Source of the DNA: Deinococcus aetherius
GTDB lineage: Bacteria; Deinococcota; Deinococci; Deinococcales; Deinococcaceae
DNA length: 64,000 nt
Direction of reading: 5' to 3'
NCBI RefSeq assembly: GCF_025997855.1
Contig: NZ_AP026560.1
Coordinates: 1,824,001 to 1,888,000 of the forward strand
The position numbers and the translations under genes were made by a program. Shown here piece by piece: positions 28,588 through 43,864 of this stretch. The first letter of the stretch is position 1. Each line of letters starts with the position of its first letter. The notes under the pieces are model-generated. The model worked only from the letters and a program-made list of their open reading frames with translations. It searched no databases and was not told the DNA's origin.

Positions 28588-29313
28588 TCAAAAGGGCGCG
28601 GCGGACAGCGGAACGCCGTTGTACCGCCAGGGAGTGGCGGGCGTCGTGTCCCCGCCCTGCACGACGAGCTGCCACTTGTTCTCGCCCAGGTACTTCTCGG
28701 TGATGGAGACGGTGTTCCACCCCTTGCGCAGGAAGACGTTGATGGACGAGCCGCGTGCCCAGGTGGAGGCAGAAGCGTCCCACGGCCAGTATTTCCCGGT
28801 GCAAGACTTCTGGCCGCTGATCCGCACGTCCCGGTCCACGTAGACGAGCACGACCTGGGTCTCGCCCCGTGAGCGCAGCAACATGGGGCTCGGGGGGACG
28901 GGAGACGTTTGAGGCACCAGCGCCCGGGACTCACTCGCGGCAAGGTTCAGGCCGCTCACCCGGTAGGCCCGGGCAGCCTGAGCCGAGAACGTCAGGGTTC
29001 TGAGCGAGCATGCCCGTTCCTCGCCCCCACCCGGTGCGGGCAGCAAGACGTCCTCCACTTCCGCCAGAGAGAGGGGAGCCGGTTGCGCCGAAACGCTCAA
29101 GGTGCCGTCCGACCGCACCAGACCCACGGTCGTCTGCCCGACCAGGACCGGCGCCGTCTGTCCCGCCGTCCAGTTCTCGACGTCGCCCGAAAACTCCAGG
29201 GGTTCGCCCAGCGCACTCTCGCGCAGGGGAGGAAGTTCCTCGGGAGTCACCACGCCCACGCTCTGGCAGGCGGCGAGGACCAGGGGCAACAGCAGCATCG
29301 GGAGGCGTTTCAC
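28588..29313 (-). CDS. Lipoprotein of unknown function
   Basis: A 241-residue lipoprotein: signal peptide with lipobox VLAAC, lipidated Cys at about 16. The mature part is Pro/Ser-rich and includes PPSPMLLRSRGETQVVLVYV, VRISGQKSC and a C-terminal INVFLRKGWNTVSITEKYLG typical of small all-beta extracellular domains. Three Cys could form disulfides. GTG start; TACCGT 6 nt upstream suggests leaderless initiation. No family recognised. Confidence 0.7.
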   Translation of the reverse strand: MKRLPMLLLPLVLAACQSVGVVTPEELPPLRESALGEPLEFSGDVENWTAGQTAPVLVGQTTVGLVRSDGTLSVSAQPAPLSLAEVEDVLLPAPGGGEERACSLRTLTFSAQAARAYRVSGLNLAASESRALVPQTSPVPPSPMLLRSRGETQVVLVYVDRDVRISGQKSCTGKYWPWDASASTWARGSSINVFLRKGWNTVSITEKYLGENKWQLVVQGGDTTPATPWRYNGVPLSAAPF

Positions 29314-29395
29314 CCCCTCACGGTACAGAACCTCTTCCGTTTCCGGGGCGAAGGTGCAGCCCTCCGCTTCGGCGGCGAGGTCAGCCCCGGACGGG

Positions 29396-30688
<1,293 letters not shown>

Positions 30689-30758
30689 CACCGCCTCCAG
30701 AGACGCGCGAACGCGAGCAAGAAAAGCGAAGGGCCGCCCCTGAGTCTCAGGCCACTCA

Positions 30759-31049
30759 TCAGTCCTGCTCCACCGTTCGCGGCACCCGCACGAAGCCGTC
30801 TTGCATCTCGGGGGCGAGGGCGGCCACCACCTCGGGGGCGAACCTCTCGCCGGGCACGTCCTCGCGCAGCACGTTCACGAGGTCCACCGGGCGCTGCATC
30901 TCCTCGACGCCCGTGGTGTCCACCTCGCTCAGTTGCTCGAAGTAGCCGAGGATGTGGTTGAGGTCTTCTCGCATCGCCCCCCGCTCCTCGTGGGTGAGTT
31001 CCAGGCGCGCGAGCTGCGCGAGGTATTCGACTTGGGCCGCGTCGATCAT
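30759..31049 (-). CDS. gatC: Asp/Glu-tRNA amidotransferase subunit C
   Basis: A 96-residue subunit that wraps GatA and GatB and stabilises the complex. The conserved blocks are [32 protein letters not shown] and LREDVPGE, all standard for GatC. The ATG is preceded by TATACT exactly 7 nt upstream. GatA is at 8.3-9.8 kb; the split genes are common in Deinococcus. Confidence 0.93.
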   Translation of the reverse strand: MIDAAQVEYLAQLARLELTHEERGAMREDLNHILGYFEQLSEVDTTGVEEMQRPVDLVNVLREDVPGERFAPEVVAALAPEMQDGFVRVPRTVEQD

Positions 31050-31056
31050 GGACAGG

Positions 31057-31062
31057 AGTATA
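31057..31062 (-). promoter_or_regulatory. -10 box of a leaderless gatC promoter
   Basis: TATACT on the minus strand, 7 nt before the gatC ATG, with no Shine-Dalgarno in between. It probably drives gatC and serS together. Confidence 0.65.
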
Positions 31063-31088
31063 GGGGCGACTGTGGGGACGGGCCCGGG

Positions 31089-31598
31089 TTACTCGCCCAC
31101 GAGGTTGAAGCTCCCCCGCACGCTCACGCCCCCGCCCAGGTCGGCACCGAACTCCCCGCGCAGGCGGCGGTTGCCCACATGCTCGTATGGGCCCAGCCTC
31201 GCCTGCCCCGTGTAGGTGAGGGGCGCGTCTCCCGCTCCGCCCGGCACGACGAGGAGCACCTGGGCCTGGGTCTCGCTCGTCCGGTCGGGCACGCGGGAAG
31301 GTGTGGGTCTGCCCGGAACGGCGGGAGGCTGCGGCGCCGGGGGACTCGTCACCTCGAAGATCGTCAGGGCCAGGGTCGCCCGCCCATCCGTGCCCGGGCA
31401 GGCGAACGAGTTGCGCTCGGAGAGCATGAGGGTCGTGCCCCCCTGCCGCGCGACCAGGGCCGGGTTGCAGTCGAAGGAGAGGACGCCGCCCGGCGTGCGG
31501 GCCGTGGCGGTGAGGCGGGCGTCCCAAGTGCGGACGGGGACCGGGGCGCAGGCCGCGAGCGTCAGGGCGAGGGGGAGGAGGGGCGCGAGCCTGTTCAT
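31089..31598 (-). CDS. Small lipoprotein of unknown function
   Basis: A 169-residue lipoprotein with signal peptide and lipobox LAAC (Cys about 17). The mature part has two further Cys (SFDCNPALV and SFACPGTDG), a Pro-rich linker around 95-110, and a C-terminal beta-rich part with VGNRRLRGEFGADLGGGVSVRG. It resembles other small Deinococcus envelope lipoproteins; no family recognised. It is divergent from telA with 106 nt between starts. Confidence 0.68.
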   Translation of the reverse strand: MNRLAPLLPLALTLAACAPVPVRTWDARLTATARTPGGVLSFDCNPALVARQGGTTLMLSERNSFACPGTDGRATLALTIFEVTSPPAPQPPAVPGRPTPSRVPDRTSETQAQVLLVVPGGAGDAPLTYTGQARLGPYEHVGNRRLRGEFGADLGGGVSVRGSFNLVGE

Positions 31599-31704
31599 GG
31601 TGGGCCTACCCTAGCGGGAAAGCGAGGGGCGGCGGGGCGCATCCGCCCGCCTTCGGCCAAAGGGCGGACGCAACCCGGTCCCCGCTCGGGGCGTACTGTG
31701 GGCT

Positions 31705-32925
<1,221 letters not shown>

Positions 32926-32939
32926 GCACTCGGCGGACG

Positions 32940-33593
32940 TTGCTGCACCGCCTCGCCGCTCAGCTGGACGCCCGGCCCGCCGCACCCGTGCTGCGCGTGG
33001 CGATAGACGGCGTGGACGGGGCGGGCAAGACGACCTTCGCGGACGAGCTGGCCGGGGTGCTGCGGGAGCGGGGCCGTGCCGTCATCCGCGCCTCCGTGGA
33101 CGGCTTCCACGCACCCAGGGCCGTGCGTTACCGCCTGGGCCGCACCTCTCCCGAGGGCTTCTACCGTGACTCCTACGACCTCGCGGGACTGCGGGCGGCG
33201 CTGCTCGACCCGCTGGGGCCGGGCGGCTCGCTGACATACCGGACAGCGATCTTCGACCACGTGACCGACTCCCCCGTGGACACCCCGGAGCTTCGGGCGG
33301 CGCCCGGGAGCGTCCTCCTCCTCGACGGGCTGTTCCTGCACCGTCCGGAGTTGCGGGACGTGTGGGACGACTCGGTCTTCCTGCACGTGGACTTCGCGGT
33401 CTCGGTGCCGCGCGGGGCCGCTCGTGGGCCGGGCTGGGGTTCCCCCGACCCACTCGCCGAGTCCAACCGCCGGTACGTGGAGGGCAACCGGCTGTACTTC
33501 CGCGAGGCGGAGCCGCGCAGGCACGCGGGCGTGGTGGTGGACAACAACGACCTGGAGGCTCAGTTCCTCGTCGAGGGGTCGTCCGTGTCCTGA
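32940..33593 (+). CDS. Uridine kinase-like P-loop protein
   Basis: A 217-residue P-loop kinase with Walker A GVDGAGKTTFADEL at about 25-38 and the uridine-kinase-like block ASVDGFHAPRAVRYRLGR, in which the Asp and His recall the substrate pocket of uridine kinase/phosphoribulokinase relatives. Later comes SVLLLDGLFLHRPELRD (Walker B) and the lid region RGAARGPGWGSPDPLAESNRRY. This matches the uridine kinase-like group found in actinobacteria and Deinococcus; substrate unproven. TTG start 14 nt after the telA stop; co-transcription is likely. Confidence 0.75.
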   Translation: MLHRLAAQLDARPAAPVLRVAIDGVDGAGKTTFADELAGVLRERGRAVIRASVDGFHAPRAVRYRLGRTSPEGFYRDSYDLAGLRAALLDPLGPGGSLTYRTAIFDHVTDSPVDTPELRAAPGSVLLLDGLFLHRPELRDVWDDSVFLHVDFAVSVPRGAARGPGWGSPDPLAESNRRYVEGNRLYFREAEPRRHAGVVVDNNDLEAQFLVEGSSVS

Positions 33594-33753
33594 GCGTGCC
33601 GCTTCCCCAATACGTTCTCACCTTCTTCATGCCTGCGGGCTGCCGCGAAGGTGGCATCTTCGTTCGGACGTGGCGAGGGCCGGATTCGGGTCGCATTTGC
33701 CCGGCCCGGTCTGGCCTATAACGGCTGTCAGTCCACCGACGCGGAGGTCCGCT

Positions 33754-35352
33754 ATGTACTGGAAGGAGAACTGGAAGGAGGCCGTGGCCCTCTGCCTCAT
33801 CGCCGCCCTGATCACCGTCGGCATCCTGCTCCTCGGTCAGCGGATGTCCTGGTGGGTCCTCACCCCGGTGAACGCCGGGCCCCCGGTCACGTATCCCGTG
33901 ACCACCCCCGAGGAGACGGTGCCCGAGGCGCCCCTCGCCGCGACGCCGCTCGACGACGAGACTCTCACTGAAGAGAGCGTCCTCCCGCAGGAGCCCGCGA
34001 CGGTCCCGACGGCCCCCGTGAGCCCGAGTCCTGCAGAGCGCCCCCAGGCGAGCACGGCGGCGTCCCGGGCGGCGAACGACACGGCCAAGCCCGCCTCCCC
34101 CGGGGTGGTCATCACCCGCGAGTCGGCGAAGCCCACGGCGGCGGCTCCGTCTGCCCCCGCGCGAACCGCCGGCCCCGTGTCCGTCCAGCCCTCCCGGGAG
34201 AAGGTGACGGCCGAGTCCACGGCCCCCACCGCCGCGCGCCCGACGCAGACCACGGCGACGCGGCCTGCGCCCCGGGCCTCCACTCCCCCGGCGGGGCCGG
34301 AAGCTCTTCCCACCGCGCCCACGGGGACGACCCGAACCCCCGCGCCCTCCCGTCCGGCGAACGCCGCCCCGACGGCCGCGCAACTCGCGGGCCCCGAGGC
34401 CGTGCCCACGACGGCGGCTTCCCGGATCGCCACCGCCCCCGCGTCCCGCCCGGCTTCCCGGACCTCTGCGCAGACGCAGGCCGCTACGCGTCCGGGGAGC
34501 GTGGGCACGGCGACGCGCCCGAGCGCCACGACCCCTGCCCCCCGCACCCAGACGTCCCGGACCAACCCGCAAGCCGCCACGCGCCCGGCGACCCCCGCCA
34601 CCGTGAGACCCCCGGGTGCCGCCTCCACGGCCTCGCGGACTCCGGCTCCCCGGACTGCCCCGCAGGCCACCGCGCGCTCGGGGGGCCAGACGGCGGCGAC
34701 CCGTCCGAACGCCGCGACAGCCGCGCCACGGGCTCCGGCCACCCGACCCACCCCGCAGGTGGCCGCCCGGCCCGCCAGCCCGGCTCCCGCGAGTGTTCCC
34801 ACGGCCGTCGCGCCCCGGCAGACCCCGGCGAGCCCCGCCCCGGCCGTTCCCGTCCCCCAGGGGCCCGGGGCCGTCGCCCGGAGTGCGGCGCCCGAGGCTG
34901 TCCCGGTGCCCCCGGTCTCTGCCACCCTCGGGGGGGACGCGTCGCCCTCCACGCCGTCCGCGCCCCGGGGGCCCTCACCCGAAGCTCCGGCGGCGGGGAC
35001 CCCCGCTTCGGCGCCCGCCGCGCCCCTGGCGCGTGGGCGCGAGCTGACCACACTGCTGTACCAGGACCGGCTGGGCGAGCTGTGGTCGACCTTCCTGCCC
35101 TCCGCCCGGGCGCCGTGGGGCGACCTCCCGGCCTTCGAGGCGTTCCGGGCGGAGGGGCGCGACACGTACGGGCCGGAGGCGAGCCTCCTCCACGAGGCGG
35201 TCATCGAGGACGACGGCGTGACCTCCTACGTGCGGACGGTCACCTTCGAGGGAGACCCCAACAACGAGTGGACGCTGATGTTCAGCTTCGACGCCCAGGG
35301 CAACGTGTCGCACTTCGAGATTGCGGCGGCCGACGCGGTGCCCCCGCAGTAA
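33754..35352 (+). CDS. Membrane-anchored Pro/Ala/Thr-rich protein with C-terminal NTF2-like domain
   Basis: A 532-residue protein with one membrane segment at about residues 10-28 (VALCLIAALITVGILLLG) and an outside topology. Residues 45-420 are a very long low-complexity linker of Pro, Ala, Thr, Arg and Ser with recurring PxTxxATRP-like phrases. The last 110 residues form a folded domain (LTTLLYQDRLGELWSTFLP ... SYVRTVTFEGDPNNEWTLMF) resembling NTF2/DUF3887-type sensors. ATG with GGAGG about 6 nt upstream; TATAAC at 33717-33722 is the likely -10 box. No function assigned; a periplasm-spanning tether is inferred. Confidence 0.75.
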   Translation: MYWKENWKEAVALCLIAALITVGILLLGQRMSWWVLTPVNAGPPVTYPVTTPEETVPEAPLAATPLDDETLTEESVLPQEPATVPTAPVSPSPAERPQASTAASRAANDTAKPASPGVVITRESAKPTAAAPSAPARTAGPVSVQPSREKVTAESTAPTAARPTQTTATRPAPRASTPPAGPEALPTAPTGTTRTPAPSRPANAAPTAAQLAGPEAVPTTAASRIATAPASRPASRTSAQTQAATRPGSVGTATRPSATTPAPRTQTSRTNPQAATRPATPATVRPPGAASTASRTPAPRTAPQATARSGGQTAATRPNAATAAPRAPATRPTPQVAARPASPAPASVPTAVAPRQTPASPAPAVPVPQGPGAVARSAAPEAVPVPPVSATLGGDASPSTPSAPRGPSPEAPAAGTPASAPAAPLARGRELTTLLYQDRLGELWSTFLPSARAPWGDLPAFEAFRAEGRDTYGPEASLLHEAVIEDDGVTSYVRTVTFEGDPNNEWTLMFSFDAQGNVSHFEIAAADAVPPQ

Positions 35353-35375
35353 CCACGGGCTCCGTCACCCAGCCA

Positions 35376-35403
35376 CGAAAGCGCCCCTCCCGGGGCGCTT
35401 TCG
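35376..35403 (+). terminator. Stem-loop terminator after the Pro/Ala/Thr-rich gene
   Basis: CGAAAGCGCCCC at 35376-35387 is perfectly complementary to GGGGCGCTTTCG at 35392-35403, with a 4-nt loop; the AAAG/CTTT ends substitute for a T-run. It stands 24 nt after the stop codon. Confidence 0.75.
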
Positions 35404-35519
35404 CCTGTCGGGCCCTTGAGGTGTCGGGGCGCCGGGCATGAACGCCCTGCCAACGGGGCATGAAGTCGAGCCCGCTGGCACGGGGCGGGAGGGGCGCCCA
35501 GAATCGGAACGAGGTCCAC

Positions 35520-36182
<663 letters not shown>

Positions 36183-36186
36183 AGGC

Positions 36187-37521
36187 ATGACCCGTCCCCA
36201 GAGCAACCTCGTTCAGGCCCTCCGCGATGTGATCCGACCCCTGACCGGCGCCTCGAACGACTACGACGCCCTGCTTGATGGCGTCGGCGAGGCGCGCTTC
36301 GTGCTCATCGGCGAGGCGTCGCACGGCACCCACGAGTTCTACCGGGAGCGGGCGCGGCTGACCCGGCGGCTTATCGAGGAACGCGGCTTCACGGCGGTCG
36401 CGGTCGAGGCCGACTGGCCCGACGCCTACCGGGTGAACCGCTTCGTGCGCGGTCAGGGCGAGGACGGGAGCGCGCTGGAGGCCCTGGCCGACTTCGGGCG
36501 GTTCCCCAAGTGGATGTGGCGCAACGAGGACGTGCAGCATTTCGTGGACTGGTTGCGGGACCACAACGGGCGCCGTCCCGGGGAAGAGGCGGGCTTCTAC
36601 GGCCTCGACCTCTACAGCCTGCACCGCTCGGTGCGGGAGGTCATCACCTACCTGGAGGCGGTGGACCCCGAGGCGGCGGGGCGGGCGCGCAAACGCTACT
36701 CGTGTTTCGAGCACTTCGGCGAGAACCCCCAGGCCTACGGCTACGCCACCGAGTACGGCCGCCAGGAACCCTGCGAGGACGCCGCCGTCGCGCAACTCCT
36801 CGAACTCCAGCGCCGGGAGGCCGAACTCGCGCAGGGCCCGCTCGGCGGCGACGAACACTTCTTCGCCGAGCAGAACGCCCGCCTCGCCAAGAACGCCGAG
36901 AACTATTACCGGGCGATGTTCCGGGGCCGCGACGAGTCGTGGAACATCCGCGACCGCCACATGGCCGAGACGCTGGAGGCGCTGGTGGAGCACGGCGAGG
37001 GGCAGAGCCGCCCCCAGAAGATCGTCGTCTGGGCGCACAACTCCCACCTGGGAGACGCCCGCGCGAGCGAGATGGGCTGGCGGCGGGGCGAACTCAACCT
37101 GGGGCAACTCACCCGCGAACGCTGGCCGGAAGAGACGTACATCGTCGGCCTGAGCACCCATCACGGCACGGTCACCGCTTCCGATGACTGGGACGAACCC
37201 GCCCGGACGAAACGCGTGCGCCCCGGCCTGCAAGGCAGCCTGGAGGACCTGTGCCACGAGGTCGGCGAGCCGGGCTTCTGGCTCGACCTGCGGGGGCAGA
37301 ACGCGGCGACGGACGCCCTGCGCGAGGAGCGGCTGCAACGCTTCATTGGCGTGATCTACCGCCCCGAGACCGAACGCTGGAGCCACTACGTCCACACCCG
37401 CCCCGCCGAGATGTACGACGCCCTCCTCCACTTCGACGAGACGAGCACGGTGGTGCCCCTCGACCCGGACACGGGAGATGCGCAGGACGAGGTGCCCGAC
37501 ACCTACCCGGCAGGGCTATGA
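36187..37521 (+). CDS. Erythromycin-esterase-family protein
   Basis: A 444-residue member of the Ere-like family (PF05139). The signature LIGEASHGTHEFYRERARL puts Glu43 and His46 where Ere enzymes have their essential Glu and His, followed by VEADWPDAYRVNRFVRG. Later blocks are GFYGLDLYSLHRS, HFGENPQAYGYATEYG, and KIVVWAHNSHLGDARASEMG with a second conserved His. Most family members beyond the drug-resistance enzymes act on unknown esters or lactones, and the phosphoribosyltransferase partner suggests a housekeeping role. The IS element begins 14 nt after its stop. Confidence 0.87.
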   Translation: MTRPQSNLVQALRDVIRPLTGASNDYDALLDGVGEARFVLIGEASHGTHEFYRERARLTRRLIEERGFTAVAVEADWPDAYRVNRFVRGQGEDGSALEALADFGRFPKWMWRNEDVQHFVDWLRDHNGRRPGEEAGFYGLDLYSLHRSVREVITYLEAVDPEAAGRARKRYSCFEHFGENPQAYGYATEYGRQEPCEDAAVAQLLELQRREAELAQGPLGGDEHFFAEQNARLAKNAENYYRAMFRGRDESWNIRDRHMAETLEALVEHGEGQSRPQKIVVWAHNSHLGDARASEMGWRRGELNLGQLTRERWPEETYIVGLSTHHGTVTASDDWDEPARTKRVRPGLQGSLEDLCHEVGEPGFWLDLRGQNAATDALREERLQRFIGVIYRPETERWSHYVHTRPAEMYDALLHFDETSTVVPLDPDTGDAQDEVPDTYPAGL

Positions 37522-37534
37522 GATGGAGGATTAA

Positions 37535-38470
37535 GAGCCTATCCGGGAAGTGTAGTAGGGTGGGGTCTTGACGACGACGCAACCGCACCAAGAGCAGATA
37601 GACGACCAGAAGACCCTGTGGGAAGTGCCGGACGAACTGTGGGCGCGGCTGGCGCCTTTACTGGTGATCGACAAGCCGAGGAAGAAGCAAGGTCGTCCCC
37701 CACGGGACGACCGGGCCATCTTTAACGCCCTGATCTGGCTGGCCCGCACGGGCAGTCAATGGCAGCAGATTCCGCGCCACTACGCGCCCAAGTCCACGGT
37801 GCACGAGCGCTTCACCGCCTGGGTCGAGCACGGCTGTTTGCAGCGGGCGTGGGCCGTACTCCTGGGGGAGTACGGCCAGGAACTGGGGATCGAGTGGGAG
37901 TGGCAGGCCGCCGACGGCAGCATCGTCAAAGCGCCGCTGGGAAAAAGGGGGCCACCGGAGCGCCGCAGGCGACCGGCAGCAACCCCACTGACCGAGGCAA
38001 AGCTGGCTGCAAACGAACGCTCCTGACCGATGCCCAGGGCATCCCCCTGGCCGTGGTGCTGTGCGGGGCCAATCGGCACGACAGCATGAAGCTCGCCGAC
38101 GTGTTGCAAGCGGTCGTCATTCCTGTTCCTGCTCCACGGGAGCAGGAACAGCGCCATCTGGTCCTCGACCGTGGCTATGACACGCCGGCTTGCCGTGAAC
38201 TCGTCGTCCAAGCGGGCTTGATCGCGCACATTCCGCCCAGAGCCAGTCAAGAACGGCCCCTTCCTGCGCCGGGAGACCCGGCGCGTCATCCTCCTCGACG
38301 CTGGGTGGTGGAAGTGAGTCATGCTTGGTTGAACCGTTTTCGTCGCTTACAGACTCGCTGGGAGAAGCGCCAGGACCTCTACCTCGGCTTTGTCCAACTG
38401 GCCGCCTGCCCCATCATCTGGCGCAAACTGGCTCCCGTCGCCCACCCCCACACACTTCCCAGATAGGCTC
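37535..38470. mobile_element. IS5-family insertion sequence (IS427-like)
   Basis: A 936-bp element bounded by inverted repeats that start GAGCCTATCCGGGAAGTGT on the left and, read inward from the right, GAGCCTATCTGGGAAGTGT. A 3-bp direct repeat TAA flanks it (37532-37534 and 38471-38473). It carries one transposase in two overlapping frames. It inserted downstream of the esterase gene and its right junction was later used by the adjacent IS701-like element. Confidence 0.88.
37568..38466 (+). CDS. IS5-family DDE transposase, two frames joined by -1 frameshift
   Basis: Frame A (37568-38026, TTG start) encodes the N-terminal part with [39 protein letters not shown] and the first catalytic Asp in [14 protein letters not shown]. 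Just after it, at AAAAAGGGGG (37942-37951), a -1 shift enters frame B, giving [34 protein letters not shown] (second Asp) and [19 protein letters not shown] (Glu). Together this is about 299 residues with an intact DDE triad. IS427-group elements are known to use programmed frameshifting, so this is probably active. The stop lies inside the right inverted repeat. Confidence 0.85.
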
Positions 38471-38473
38471 TAA

Positions 38474-39881
<1,408 letters not shown>

Positions 39882-39974
39882 CTAAGCAGGAGGAGAGGTG
39901 ACGTAACGGCGAATCACGTCCAGCAGCCCAAACGCCTGGGTGGTCAATTGCGATTGGGCGGAGTGGGCCTGCGC

Positions 39975-40420
39975 CTAGGCGAGAGTGGCTTCCTCGGCGG
40001 TGATCAGCCCTCGGTGTAGAGCTTCTTCCAACTCGTCTACATCGATGATTTCTGCCCTGTGCACCCGCCACGTCCCGTCTAGCTCCACCGTACAGAGGGC
40101 GACCACATCCAGGTACAGGTCATTGATCCACGGCACACCTGCCGTGTCCAAACCGGATTCCCGAAAGATGTCCACATACAGTTGGACGGGCGTCCCCCGA
40201 GCATCCATTTGCACCTTGAGGGCGTGGTGACCCGACGCGGGGATGAAGTCCACCCAGCGGTAGCCGCTGTCCAACACGCGGACGGTCTGCCCGAACAGCA
40301 GAATATCCAGCGGTGTGGCTCCCTGTCCGGGGCTATAGTCCACGATCACCCCACCTGGAACCTCGACCAACCGTTGCGAGCCCGATCCAAACCAAGCTAC
40401 GTAATCGTTCCCCTTGCGCT

Positions 40421-40424
<4 letters not shown>
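39975..40424 (-). CDS. DUF402-family protein, shortened by an amber codon
   Basis: A 149-residue protein of the DUF402/FomD-like family, related to nucleoside-di/triphosphate phosphatases. Typical phrases are VIVDYSPGQGATPLDILLF, YRWVDFIPASGHHALKVQMD and YVDIFRESGLDTAGVPWIND, LYLDVVALCTVELDGTWRV. It ends LITAEEATLA at TAG (39977). Reading on in frame gives 30 more codons with good bias (AQAHSAQSQLTTQAFGLLDV, then IRRYVTSPPA) up to a second stop exactly at the IS701 target site, so the present TAG likely arose by CAG to TAG change. It starts in an ATGA overlap with the ABC-F stop. Confidence 0.82.
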
Positions 40425-42295
<1,871 letters not shown>

Positions 42296-42302
42296 GCGGG
42301 GC

Positions 42303-42345
42303 AGTATACGTGCTTCTTCTCGTTTGTTTAGTTTCCCTTTAGACT
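42303..42345. promoter_or_regulatory. Divergent leaderless promoters
   Basis: TATACT (minus strand, 42308-42303) lies 7 nt before the ABC-F GTG and TAGACT (plus strand, 42340-42345) lies 7 nt before the FecR-gene GTG. Both genes start with GTG and neither has a Shine-Dalgarno. The 31 nt between the two boxes are unusually A/T-rich for this genome and must hold both -35 regions. Confidence 0.65.
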
Positions 42346-42352
42346 GGGGGGC

Positions 42353-43864
42353 GTGAGAAGAACCGCCGCCTGGACGGGCCTCGGCGCCCTCTTCGCCCAG
42401 GGACTCCTGGTTGGAGGACTGGCCCAGGCCGCCTCCCCGGCGGGGGCGCCGCTGCGGGTGCAGTACCTCTCGGGCCGCGCCGAGGTGCTGGGGCCGGGCA
42501 ACGTGTGGCGGGCGGCGAGCGGCACCCCCGCTGTGCCGTTCGGCCTGCGGGTGGGCACCGGGCGGGCGCGGGTCACGGGCTCCGGGGGGCAGGTCACGGG
42601 CAGCGTCCTGCTGGCGAGCGCCTCGCGGCTGGGCGTGATCGGGCAGGAGGCCAACCTCCAGGAGGGGAATTTCCTGCTCGACGGCCCGGTCGCCGTCCAC
42701 GTGCGGGGCCTCCACGCGGTGATGGACCGCCCCGGCCGGGCGCGGGTGGACCTGCGTGGGAACATCACCCGCCGCGTCGCCGTGATCGCGGGGAGCGTGC
42801 GAGTGGCGCTCCCCGGGCGCGTCGTCACCGTGAACGCCGGGCAGGGGCTCGACCTGGCCTCGGGGGCGGTCACCCCCTTCCGCGAGGACGACCCGTGGTA
42901 CGCCGCCCAGTTCACCGGGACGGGCGACGCGACCGTGCAGGCCACCCGGGGGACCGTGCGGGTGGTGCGCGGCGCCGAGAGCCGCTCCGCCGACCGGGGC
43001 GAGACCCTCGACCCCGGCGAGCGCCTCGCCACCGGGGAGGGCTCGTGGGCGGAGGTGGGCTTCACGGGGGGCGGGGGCTACCTGCGGCTTCAGTCCCACA
43101 GCGAGCTGAGCGCCATCGGGGCGGAGGGGGCGGGGCCCGGCCGCGAGGTCACCCTGCAACTCACGCGTGGGAGCGCCTGGAACGTGGTGCCGGGGGGGCC
43201 GAGTGCTCCGGGGGGTCTCCAGCTTCGCACTCCGGTCGTGAGCACCGCCGCCCGGGGGGCGGAGTTCCGGGTGGACGCGGGCGGGCGGGTCAAGATGCTG
43301 GGGGGGGACGAGGCGGCGCCCGCCGGGGAGCCCGCGCCGGGGAGCCTGGCGGGAACCGTCCCCGCCTCCCGCTCCCTCACCCTGCAACTCGACCCGCCCC
43401 CCGGGCCCCTGCGGGAACTCAGCCTCTCGGCGCGCAGCCTGCCCGACGCCCGGGTGACGGCCACCGTCGCGGGCCGCCGGGTCACCCTGACCCGCCAGGG
43501 CGACCGCTTCCGGATGGGGCGGCTCACCCCCCCCCTGCCGGAGGGCACCTACACCGTGCGGGTGAGCGCCGAGCGGGCGGGCCAGGCGGCGACCCGCTGG
43601 CAGACCGTCGTGATCGACCGCACGCCCCCCAATCTGAGTGCCCTGCGCGCCGTGAGGGCAGGCAACGTGCTCACCCTGACGGGGACGGCCCGGGACGGGG
43701 GCGCGGGGCGGGTGACGCTGACGGCGCGGGGGGGAGACTCCACCTTCACCCGGCAGGTCTCGGGCGACTTCCGGCTGCTGCTGCCCGCCCCGGCCCCGGG
43801 AACGCCCCTGCGCGTGACGGTGCGGGACGAGGCGGGAAACGAGAGCTATGCCGACCTCCCCTGA
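42353..43864 (+). CDS. FecR-domain protein with Ig-like C-terminal domains
   Basis: A 503-residue exported protein: signal peptide to about residue 27, then two FecR-like beta domains (about 35-150 with VQYLSGRAEVLGPG, and 195-310 with VVRGAESRSADRGETLDPGE), followed by Ig-like folds near 370-500 (LPEGTYTVRVSAERAGQAAT and VIDRTPPNLSALRAVRAGN). FecR domains bind ligands or sense envelope state. The gene overlaps the CHASE2-GGDEF-like gene by 17 nt, and FecR-CHASE2-cyclase pairs are a known module, so this is probably the extracytoplasmic half of one signalling system. Confidence 0.85.
   Translation: MRRTAAWTGLGALFAQGLLVGGLAQAASPAGAPLRVQYLSGRAEVLGPGNVWRAASGTPAVPFGLRVGTGRARVTGSGGQVTGSVLLASASRLGVIGQEANLQEGNFLLDGPVAVHVRGLHAVMDRPGRARVDLRGNITRRVAVIAGSVRVALPGRVVTVNAGQGLDLASGAVTPFREDDPWYAAQFTGTGDATVQATRGTVRVVRGAESRSADRGETLDPGERLATGEGSWAEVGFTGGGGYLRLQSHSELSAIGAEGAGPGREVTLQLTRGSAWNVVPGGPSAPGGLQLRTPVVSTAARGAEFRVDAGGRVKMLGGDEAAPAGEPAPGSLAGTVPASRSLTLQLDPPPGPLRELSLSARSLPDARVTATVAGRRVTLTRQGDRFRMGRLTPPLPEGTYTVRVSAERAGQAATRWQTVVIDRTPPNLSALRAVRAGNVLTLTGTARDGGAGRVTLTARGGDSTFTRQVSGDFRLLLPAPAPGTPLRVTVRDEAGNESYADLP

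Noticed and set aside
42296..43387. Long minus-strand extension of the ABC-F frame through the FecR gene
   Set aside because: The plus-strand FecR gene has signal peptide and domains; the extension is its shadow. The GTG at 42295 with TATACT upstream is the start.
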